From an uncultured Bacteroidales bacterium (GTDB lineage Bacteria; Bacteroidota; Bacteroidia; Bacteroidales; Paludibacteraceae), in the NCBI GenBank assembly GCA_903873355.1, contig CAIQOG010000139.1, positions 1 through 5,613 on the forward strand: 5,613 bases of DNA. Reading direction: 5' to 3'. Positions within the stretch are counted from its first letter, which is position 1. Each line of letters starts with the position of its first letter. A program made the translations under genes and the position numbers. Under the pieces are notes generated by a model. That model was not told the origin of the DNA, made no database searches, and worked only from the letters and a program-made list of their open reading frames with translations. Positions 1-5,613 of the stretch are shown piece by piece.

Positions 1-1
1 A

Positions 2-529
2 GAATCATACGATGATCGCATTGATCCGGTTGGAGCATGTGTGGGTGTGAAAGGTTCACGTATTCATGGAATTGTTCGTGAGTTACGCAACGAAAATATC
101 GATGTTATCAATTATACAAACAATCTTAGTTTGTTTATTTCCAGATCATTAAGCCCTGCGAAAATATCTTCAATCCGCTTGAATGAAGTTGAGAAAAAAG
201 CTGAAATCTATCTGAAACCTGAAGAGGTTTCACAAGCTATCGGTAAAGGAGGTTTGAATATCAAACTAGCCGGAATGCTTACCGGATATACTCTTGACGT
301 GTTCCGCGAAATGGATGAAAATGAAGACACTGAAGATATCTACCTGGACGAATTCAGCGACGAAATAGATCAGTGGGTTATTGATGCACTTAAAGCTATC
401 GGTTGCGATACAGCCAAGAGTGTTCTTGCCATTTCGCGTCAGGATTTGATAACACGTACCGATTTGGAAGAAGAAACCATCGACGAAGTGTTGGCTATTC
501 TGGCTTCCGAATTTGAAGAGGAAGAATGA
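2..529 (+). CDS. nusA: Transcription termination/antitermination factor NusA, C-terminal part (5' end outside window)
   Basis: NusA binds RNA polymerase and nascent RNA and modulates pausing, termination and antitermination in the cytoplasm. The frame is open from base 2 and ends at TGA 527-529, giving 175 residues; the N-terminal RNA polymerase-binding domain, the S1 domain and most of KH1 lie upstream of the window. Visible are the end of KH1 with the family signature DPVGACVGVKGSRI (residues 8-21; GxxG loop at 15-18) and a KH2 domain with its GKGG loop at residues 81-84. After KH2 comes an acidic stretch, then a helix-hairpin-helix-like segment of about 50 residues (IDQWVIDALKAIG onward) and an EFEEEE tail. 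This C-terminus is shorter than the two acidic repeats of E. coli NusA. The GTG at base 41 is internal, not the start, because the conserved KH1 motif continues upstream of it. infB follows after 107 bases, the classical neighbour order. Confidence 0.96.
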   Translation, partial: ESYDDRIDPVGACVGVKGSRIHGIVRELRNENIDVINYTNNLSLFISRSLSPAKISSIRLNEVEKKAEIYLKPEEVSQAIGKGGLNIKLAGMLTGYTLDVFREMDENEDTEDIYLDEFSDEIDQWVIDALKAIGCDTAKSVLAISRQDLITRTDLEEETIDEVLAILASEFEEEE

Positions 530-532
530 TTC

Positions 533-618
533 CGTTTCTCGTTTAAAGTTTCACGTTTCGTGTTGAATAGAAAATGGTGAAACTCTGAAAATAAACACGG
601 AACACTAAACATCAAACG
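533..618. repeat. Inverted array of degenerate 7-base repeats (consensus CGTTTCA) in the nusA-infB spacer
   Basis: On the + strand, CGTTT-like cores recur at exact 7-base spacing at 533, 540, 547, 554 and 561; the last copy is decayed. Further on, the reverse-complement core AAACG/AAACA recurs at exact 7-base spacing at 593, 600, 607 and 614, and a further TGAAACT copy sits out of phase at 578-584. The two arms face each other, so 540-564 can pair with 594-618: by my count 19 of 25 positions are Watson-Crick and one more is G-U. A shorter perfect 8-base stem (547-554 with 577-584) competes with it. No T-run follows the hairpin, so it is not an intrinsic terminator. The repeat pattern is seen directly; any role in processing or in tuning the NusA/IF-2 ratio is inference. 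It may simply be a small dispersed intergenic repeat. Confidence 0.7.
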
Positions 619-636
619 TAAAAATATCAAAAATAT

Positions 637-3621
637 ATGTCTATAAGATTAAGTAAAGCCTGTAAGGATTTGAATATCGGAATACATACCGCTATCGAAT
701 CTTTAGCAAAGAAAGGTCATAAATTTCCTCTGGATCCCAATCTGAAATTAGAGGACGATTTATACCTTTTGCTTGCCAAGGAATTTAATAAAGATATGGC
801 TCTGAAACTGGAATCGGAGCGGTTAAGTCAGGAGCGTTCATTGAAGGAAAAAGCTCCGTCTGTTGCAATTGAAGGCTACAATCAACCAAAACCGGTTGAA
901 AAAAAGCCGGAAACTATTCCTGTTTCTGTACCTCAGGACAAATTGCCTCAATTTAAATCTGTAGGACAAATTGATTTGAATGCAAACGCAAAACCTGCTG
1001 CACCAAAACAACCTGCCGAAAAAGTTGAGAAAGAAACAATTCAGGAAGTTCAGAAGCCGGTTGTAGAAAAAGCCGAACCTGTTAAGAAAGAAGAGCCTAA
1101 AGTAATTGATACGCCTAAACCGGAACCTGTAAAAGCAACACCTGTTGCAGAAGAAAAACCTGCATCAAAAGTTCCGGAAAAACAAGCTGATAAAACTCCG
1201 GTAACAGCTAAAGCAGAAGTAAAAGTTGAGCCTGCAACGATTGAAAAACCTATTGCCGAGAAGCAGGAAGTACCGGTAAAAGAGATTGTTGCCGAAAAAG
1301 TAGAAGTTATTGAAGATGAGATATTTACATTAGGAAAAAATACAATTGATGTTTCACCGGTTGTAATCGGAACAATTGATTTGGATTTACTGAACCAAAG
1401 CACTCGTCCAAAAGCCAAGACAAAGGAACAAAAGCGCAAGGAACGTGATGAAAAGAGTAAAATTTATTCAGATGGCAAAAAGCCCCTTGCAAATGACAAG
1501 AAGTTAGTTTTGGGAGGAGCTGCAACGGCAACAGACTCAGGTCATCCAAAGAAAAAACGTGAACGGTTCTCAAATCAGAAAGTTGACATTACAAAAGCAG
1601 CTCAGACCAATGTTCAGGGCTTTGCTCAACCGAAGAAAGTTACGCCCGGAAATGCAAAACCACAGCCGGGAGGAAATAACAAGGACAGGACTAAAAAACC
1701 TCTGAAAACAGTTGTAAACGAGGAAGATGTACAGAAACAAATAAAAGAAACCCTTGCTCGTCTTTCGGGTGCCAATAAAAAAGGGAAAGGTTCTAAATAT
1801 CGCCGTGATAAACGAGATAGTGTTAGTGCACGTCAACAGGAACAGGCTCAACGCGAACGCGATGAGGAAAGCGTAATTAAACTGACTGAATTTGTAACTG
1901 CCAGCGAATTGGCTGTGATGATGGATGTGAGTGTAAATCAGGTTATTGCAACCTGTATGAATATAGGCTTGATGGTTTCTATTAATCAACGGTTGGACGC
2001 AGAAACAATCAACATTGTTGCCGAAGAATTCGGATTTTCGACAGAATATGTAAGTGCTGATGTTATTGAGGCTATTGGTGAAGAAGAAGTTGATACCGAA
2101 GAAGATTTGTTACCACGTGCTCCAATTGTAACCGTTATGGGTCACGTCGACCATGGTAAAACTTCGCTGCTCGATTATATCCGTAAAGCCAATGTAATTG
2201 CCGGTGAAGCCGGAGGTATTACACAGCATATCGGAGCTTATAATGTGAAACTCGAAAACGGTCAACGCATTACATTCCTTGATACTCCGGGTCACGAGGC
2301 ATTTACCGCCATGCGTGCACGTGGAGCAAAAGTGACTGATATTGCCATTATTATTGTGGCTGCCGACGATAACGTGATGCCGCAAACCATTGAGGCAATT
2401 AATCACGCTGCGGCTGCAAATGTTCCAATGATTTTTGCTATCAACAAAGTGGATAAACCGGGTGCAAATCCAGAAAAAATCAAGGAAACACTGGCACAAA
2501 TGAATTATCTTGTTGAAGACTGGGGTGGAAAATACCAATCTCAGGATATTTCGGCTAAAAAGGGTGATGGTGTTGCTGAATTACTTGAAAAAGTATTGCT
2601 TGAAGCCGAAATTCTTGAATTAAAAGCCAATCCGAACAAACGAGCTATCGGCTCTGTAATTGAATCTACACTGGATAAAGGTCGCGGTTATGTATCAACT
2701 GTTTTGGTTGAAAACGGAACACTTCGTCAGGGTGATGTAATACTTGCAGGAACATATTTTGGAAAAGTAAAAGCTATGTTTAACGAACGTAATCAACGTA
2801 TTACGGAAGTAAAACCAGCTGAACCGGTTTTGGTTTTAGGATTAAACGGTGCACCTCAGGCAGGTGACAACTTTAATGTGATGGCTTCAGAACAGGAAGC
2901 ACGTCAGGTTGCCAACAAACGTGAACAATTGCAACGTGAACAAAGTATCCGAACTAAGAAACACTTTACACTTGACGAACTGGGACGACGCATAGCACTT
3001 GGCGATTTCAAAGAACTTAATATCATTGTGAAAGGAGATGTTGATGGTTCGGTTGAAGCTCTTTCTGATTCGTTGCTCAAACTCTCTACTGAAAATATTC
3101 AGGTGAATGTGATTCATAAGGCAGTGGGTGCCATTTCCGATTCAGATATTATGTTGGCTGCTGCCTCGAATGCTATTATTTGCGGATTCCAGGTTCGACC
3201 TACTTCTACAGCACGCAAAATGGCTGATAAAGAAGAAATCGATATTCGTTTGTATTCCATTATTTACGATGCAATTGAAGAAATCAAGTCAGCTATGGAA
3301 GGTATGCTTTCTCCTGAAATTAAGGAAGAAATTACAGCTACTGTTGAGATTATTGAAGTCTTCAAAATCACGAAAGTGGGAACTGTTGCCGGATGTTTGG
3401 TTCGCGAAGGTAAAATCAAACGTTCCAATAAAATCCGTATTATTCGCGATGGCATTGTAGTTTATTCGGGTGAGTTGGATTCTCTGAAACGTTTCAAAGA
3501 AGATGTAAAAGAGGTTGGTACAAACTACGAGTGTGGACTTAACATCAAGAACTACAACGATATCCGCGTTGGTGATATGATTGAAAGTTACGAAGAAACG
3601 GAAGTTAGAAAAACACTTTAA
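637..3621 (+). CDS. infB: Translation initiation factor IF-2
   Basis: IF-2 is the GTPase that recruits fMet-tRNA to the 30S subunit and promotes 50S joining. The product has 994 residues, longer than the E. coli protein (890) and typical of Bacteroidota. Domains in order: an N-terminal IF2_N-like helical module (1-50, starting [15 protein letters not shown]); a disordered linker (about 65-410), first rich in Lys/Glu/Pro/Val, then strongly basic; a second IF2_N-like module (about 414-470); the G domain from about 494 with G1 GHVDHGKT (502-509), switch region GGITQHIG (526-533), G3 DTPGH (549-553), G4 NKVD (603-606) and G5 SAKKG (639-643); a beta-barrel domain II from about 668; domain III with VKGDVDGS near 798; and the fMet-tRNA-binding C2 domain from about 895, including AGC near 920. 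All nucleotide-binding motifs are intact. ATG 637 is chosen because the protein then begins with the conserved IF2_N module. It has only an A-rich leader and no Shine-Dalgarno sequence, as is usual in this phylum. It is probably co-transcribed with nusA. Confidence 0.98.
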   Translation: MSIRLSKACKDLNIGIHTAIESLAKKGHKFPLDPNLKLEDDLYLLLAKEFNKDMALKLESERLSQERSLKEKAPSVAIEGYNQPKPVEKKPETIPVSVPQDKLPQFKSVGQIDLNANAKPAAPKQPAEKVEKETIQEVQKPVVEKAEPVKKEEPKVIDTPKPEPVKATPVAEEKPASKVPEKQADKTPVTAKAEVKVEPATIEKPIAEKQEVPVKEIVAEKVEVIEDEIFTLGKNTIDVSPVVIGTIDLDLLNQSTRPKAKTKEQKRKERDEKSKIYSDGKKPLANDKKLVLGGAATATDSGHPKKKRERFSNQKVDITKAAQTNVQGFAQPKKVTPGNAKPQPGGNNKDRTKKPLKTVVNEEDVQKQIKETLARLSGANKKGKGSKYRRDKRDSVSARQQEQAQRERDEESVIKLTEFVTASELAVMMDVSVNQVIATCMNIGLMVSINQRLDAETINIVAEEFGFSTEYVSADVIEAIGEEEVDTEEDLLPRAPIVTVMGHVDHGKTSLLDYIRKANVIAGEAGGITQHIGAYNVKLENGQRITFLDTPGHEAFTAMRARGAKVTDIAIIIVAADDNVMPQTIEAINHAAAANVPMIFAINKVDKPGANPEKIKETLAQMNYLVEDWGGKYQSQDISAKKGDGVAELLEKVLLEAEILELKANPNKRAIGSVIESTLDKGRGYVSTVLVENGTLRQGDVILAGTYFGKVKAMFNERNQRITEVKPAEPVLVLGLNGAPQAGDNFNVMASEQEARQVANKREQLQREQSIRTKKHFTLDELGRRIALGDFKELNIIVKGDVDGSVEALSDSLLKLSTENIQVNVIHKAVGAISDSDIMLAAASNAIICGFQVRPTSTARKMADKEEIDIRLYSIIYDAIEEIKSAMEGMLSPEIKEEITATVEIIEVFKITKVGTVAGCLVREGKIKRSNKIRIIRDGIVVYSGELDSLKRFKEDVKEVGTNYECGLNIKNYNDIRVGDMIESYEETEVRKTL

Positions 3622-3649
3622 GATATCAAATAAGTAAGCTTAAAAATTT

Positions 3650-3687
3650 AAGCCGGTAATCTGAATTTCAGATTACCGGCTTTTTTT
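3650..3687 (+). terminator. Rho-independent terminator after infB
   Basis: A perfect 15-base inverted repeat (arms 3650-3664 and 3668-3682, core AGCCGGTAATCTG) encloses a 3-base loop and runs directly into seven T residues (3681-3687). It lies 28 bases after the infB stop codon and so ends the nusA-infB transcript. The upstream side has only a weak A-rich run, so activity on the opposite strand is less certain and no minus-strand gene needs it. Confidence 0.93.
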
Positions 3688-3764
3688 GTTGCCAAACAAA
3701 CCTTCATTATTTTGTTTAATTCTAAATAAAATATAAAAAAAGGAGCATTCACACTGTAACGGTT

Positions 3765-3772
3765 TATATTTG
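3765..3772 (+). promoter_or_regulatory. Bacteroidota-type -7 promoter element (TATATTTG)
   Basis: TATATTTG fits the TAnnTTTG -7 consensus recognised by the primary sigma factor of Bacteroidota exactly. It lies after the infB terminator and about 95 bases before the next gene, where a promoter for the membrane protein and acs is expected. Transcription would start near 3778-3782, giving a leader of roughly 85-90 bases. I see no TTTG-like -33 element at the usual 19-21 base distance. An A/T-rich tract at about 3716-3741 lies upstream. The missing -33 box suggests a weak or activator-dependent promoter, which is inference. Confidence 0.6.
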
Positions 3773-3825
3773 CAGAATCTTAAAAACGTATAGTTTGCTT
3801 AATGTCTGTAAGTAAAATGAATTTA

Positions 3826-3847
3826 ATTACGGAAATATTTCAGTAAT
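3826..3847. promoter_or_regulatory. 22-base near-palindrome in the leader, possible operator
   Basis: The half-site ATTACnGAAAT is repeated in inverted orientation with no gap: 10 of 11 paired positions match, the exception being G3831 opposite A3842. The central 10 bases (3832-3841) are a perfect palindrome. The dyad lies about 45-65 bases after the predicted transcription start and 20 bases before the start codon at 3868. As RNA it would be a weak, A-U-rich hairpin, so a protein-binding operator is the likelier function if it has one. A/T-rich DNA yields palindromes by chance, so this remains tentative. Confidence 0.35.
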
Positions 3848-3867
3848 ACGCATGAAAAAATATAAAA

Positions 3868-4230
3868 ATGAAAGTAAACATTATTTGGCTCCGCGTTGTT
3901 TATATAGCCGGTGTCGTTGCCATGTGTTTGTCTTCCATAGACCCGATGGAAGGTTCTGTCGGAATTCTGGTTGGTAGTATTCTGGTTGCATTATCAACTT
4001 TTCTGACTAAAGATCGTCACTGGAAAGTATTTATATACAGCACTTTTGCAATTATTGTAGGTGTATTTTTCTTATGGCTGTTTACATGGTTGGGCGGTAT
4101 AGGTGGAAATTCAAGGTATTCTCTCTGGTGGGGTATAACTATGATTCCATATCCACTTGGCTGGCTTGTAACAATAGTATTGTTAATCGCTCGAATTTTC
4201 AAAAAACCTGTTCAGGAAACAAATGCCTGA
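3868..4230 (+). CDS. Small four-helix membrane protein of unknown function
   Basis: I do not recognise this 120-residue protein. It has four hydrophobic segments, at about residues 6-23, 31-47, 54-75 and 92-110. The TM1-TM2 loop is acidic (IDPMEGS), the TM2-TM3 loop is basic (TKDRHWK), the loop after TM3 is glycine-rich (GGIGG, 76-80) and the tail is basic then polar (RIFKKPVQETNA). By the positive-inside rule both ends should be cytoplasmic. Cys20 is not in a proper lipobox (VAMC), so a lipoprotein is unlikely. No catalytic motif is visible. ATG 3868 is the first ATG in frame after stops at 3844-3846 and 3853-3855. It has an A-rich leader without a Shine-Dalgarno sequence. A terminator and a -7 element lie upstream and acs begins 33 bases downstream, so this is probably the first gene of a two-gene or longer unit with acs. 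A role in acetate uptake or signalling is possible from position alone and is not shown by the sequence. Confidence 0.8.
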   Translation: MKVNIIWLRVVYIAGVVAMCLSSIDPMEGSVGILVGSILVALSTFLTKDRHWKVFIYSTFAIIVGVFFLWLFTWLGGIGGNSRYSLWWGITMIPYPLGWLVTIVLLIARIFKKPVQETNA

Positions 4231-4263
4231 GCAAAATCTAACTATAACTTAATAATTTTATAC

Positions 4264-5613
4264 ATGAGTAATCCGACAGAAAACAAATTTTATTTTCCAT
4301 CACAGGATATTGTCAATCAGGCTAATGTGAAAGAATATGATGAGCTTTACAAGTATTCAATTGAAAACCGTGAACAATTTTGGGCTGAACAAGCCGAAAA
4401 ACTTTCGTGGTACAAAAAATGGGACAAGGTAATTGATGATTCCAATCCTCCGTTTTACAAATGGTTTAGTGGGGCAAAGACGAATATCGTTCATAATGCT
4501 ATTGACCGACATCAACATACGGAAGTGCGAAATAAACTGGCTTTGATATGGGAAGGTGAACCGGGAGATGTCCGTTCATTCTCTTATCATGCATTGAATC
4601 GTGAGGTATGTCAGTTTGCCAATATTCTGAAAAGCATGGGTGTGAAGAAAGGCGATGTGGTGACGATTTATATGCCGCAGATACCCGAACAGATTTTTGC
4701 TATGTTAGCTTGTGCTAAAATTGGTGCTGTTCACAGCGTGGTGTATGGTGGTTTTAGTCACGAAGCTCTGGCTGATAGAATCAATGATGCCAATAGTCGG
4801 GTGGTAATTACAGCCGATGGCGGTTTTCGTCGTGGTAAAGTGGTGGAAATGAAATCGGTGGTCAACAAAGCAATGGAACTTTCACCCACCATGGAAATCT
4901 GCATTACCGTGAAACGAACCAATGTAGATGTGTATATGGAAAATGGACGTGATTACTGGTATCACGATTTGGCAGCATTACCGATTGCTTCCTCCAAATG
5001 CGATACTGAAGAGTTGGATGCCGATGATACACTCTTTTTACTTTATACTTCGGGTTCAACCGGACGCCCTAAAGCTATGATTCACACTCATGCCGGTTAC
5101 AGTGTTTACACTTCAACCACACATCGTATGGTATTTGATATTAAACCGGATGATCGTTACTGGTGTGCAGCCGATCCGGGCTGGATTACCGGTCATAGTT
5201 ATATTGTTTACGGTCCATTGATGAATGGTGCCACCATTATTATGTACGAAGGTGCACCGACTTATCCGTATCCGGACCGTTGGTGGAAAATGGTGGAACG
5301 CTACGGCATCAACATTTTATATACTTCACCAACTGCCATTCGTGGGTTAATGCGTTTTGGCGATTCGTGGCCTAACCGCAATGATTTGAGTTCGCTTCGT
5401 TTGCTTGGTTCAGTGGGCGAGCCGATTAATCCTGAGGCCTGGCGCTGGTATCATGAAGTTATCGGGAACGGTAAATGTCCGATAATGGATACCTGGTGGC
5501 AGACAGAAACAGGTGGTTTTATGATTACACCACTCCCGGTTACTCCTCTTAAACCCGGATCGGGAACAAAACCGTTTTTCGGGAATGAAATTGCTGTAGT
5601 TGATGAAGATGGA
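4264..5613 (+). CDS. acs: Acetyl-CoA synthetase, AMP-forming (EC 6.2.1.1), N-terminal 450 residues; 3' end outside window
   Basis: The enzyme activates acetate with ATP to acetyl-AMP and transfers the acetyl group to CoA, in the cytoplasm. The frame is open from ATG 4264 to the window edge, 450 of the usual 630-660 residues. Seen in order: an N-terminal segment with FYKWFSGAKTNIVHNAIDRH (ACS-type); VVYGGFSHEALADRI; the ATP-binding P-loop TSGSTGRPK (262-270); DPGWITGHSYIVYGPL (304-319); GSVGEPINPEAW (382-393); and DTWWQTETGG (409-418). Numbering runs two behind the Salmonella enzyme, so the known acetate-pocket residues Val310, Thr311, Val386 and Trp414 correspond to Ile308, Thr309, Val384 and Trp412. 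The retained Trp412 favours acetate over longer acyl groups. The hinge region and the acetylatable catalytic lysine lie beyond the window. ATG 4264 is the first ATG after the upstream gene's in-frame TGA. The gene is probably translated from the same mRNA as the membrane protein. Propionyl-CoA synthetase is a less likely alternative. Confidence 0.95.
   Translation, partial: MSNPTENKFYFPSQDIVNQANVKEYDELYKYSIENREQFWAEQAEKLSWYKKWDKVIDDSNPPFYKWFSGAKTNIVHNAIDRHQHTEVRNKLALIWEGEPGDVRSFSYHALNREVCQFANILKSMGVKKGDVVTIYMPQIPEQIFAMLACAKIGAVHSVVYGGFSHEALADRINDANSRVVITADGGFRRGKVVEMKSVVNKAMELSPTMEICITVKRTNVDVYMENGRDYWYHDLAALPIASSKCDTEELDADDTLFLLYTSGSTGRPKAMIHTHAGYSVYTSTTHRMVFDIKPDDRYWCAADPGWITGHSYIVYGPLMNGATIIMYEGAPTYPYPDRWWKMVERYGINILYTSPTAIRGLMRFGDSWPNRNDLSSLRLLGSVGEPINPEAWRWYHEVIGNGKCPIMDTWWQTETGGFMITPLPVTPLKPGSGTKPFFGNEIAVVDEDG

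Noticed and set aside
439..630. 63-codon minus-strand frame across the nusA end and spacer
   Set aside because: It is antisense to the NusA C-terminus and to the heptamer array, with no family resemblance.
799..1917. Internal ATG start producing a shorter IF-2 isoform, as in E. coli
   Set aside because: There is no Met codon between residues 54 and 428, so an ATG-initiated isoform starting within the linker is not supported.
1050..2538. Series of minus-strand open frames opposite infB
   Set aside because: They mirror the codon use of infB; their compositions (Ser/Thr/Phe-rich opposite Lys/Glu-rich) are what antisense reading produces, and none shows a domain.
3128..3460. 110-codon + strand open frame inside infB
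   Set aside because: It lies in another frame of a fully conserved IF-2 region (domains III and IV), has Leu/Lys-rich nonsense composition and no recognisable motif.
3694..3717. AAACAAA/TTTGTTT inverted repeat after the infB terminator
   Set aside because: Only seven A/T-rich pairs with a 10-base loop, outside the transcribed region expected from the terminator and promoter; chance is the simplest explanation.
3740..3745. AAGGAG, Shine-Dalgarno-like
   Set aside because: No start codon follows at a usable distance, it lies upstream of the predicted transcription start, and this phylum rarely uses such sites.
3852..3972. ATG at 3852 as a start overlapping the membrane protein gene
   Set aside because: It is in a different frame and gives a Cys/Arg-rich peptide of about 40 residues ending at a TAG inside the membrane protein gene, with no sign of coding character.
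4253..4260. TAATTTTA, near match to the -7 consensus just before acs
   Set aside because: The final G is missing and a start here would lie at or inside the acs start codon; co-transcription with the upstream gene is more plausible.

Overview
The window reads as chromosomal DNA from a member of the Bacteroidota, most likely Bacteroidales. This rests on the nusA-infB order, an IF-2 of almost 1,000 residues with a long charged linker, A/T-rich start regions with no Shine-Dalgarno sequence, and a TAnnTTTG-type -7 promoter element. The genus is not determined. All genes lie on the + strand.

Layout. Positions 2-529 hold the 3' end of nusA (transcription elongation/termination factor). A 107-base spacer follows, which is largely a degenerate array of 7-base repeats in two opposing orientations and folds back on itself. 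Positions 637-3621 hold a complete infB (translation initiation factor IF-2), followed by a strong intrinsic terminator at 3650-3687 that closes this transcription unit. The 246-base gap 3622-3867 contains this terminator, a -7 promoter element at 3765-3772 and a 22-base near-palindrome at 3826-3847. A second transcription unit then starts. It carries a small, unrecognised four-helix membrane protein (3868-4230) and, 33 bases further and in the same reading frame, the first 450 codons of an AMP-forming acetyl-CoA synthetase (4264 to the window end, running off the edge).

Function. The first unit is the conserved NusA/IF-2 expression module. The second is a carbon-metabolism unit that activates acetate to acetyl-CoA, with a membrane protein of unknown role in front. 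No mobile elements, tRNA/rRNA genes or CRISPR arrays are visible. The least ordinary sequence is the inverted heptamer array between nusA and infB. Next come the dyad in the leader of the second unit and the membrane protein linked to acs. I see no clear sign of a wholly new system here; the core genes are ordinary.
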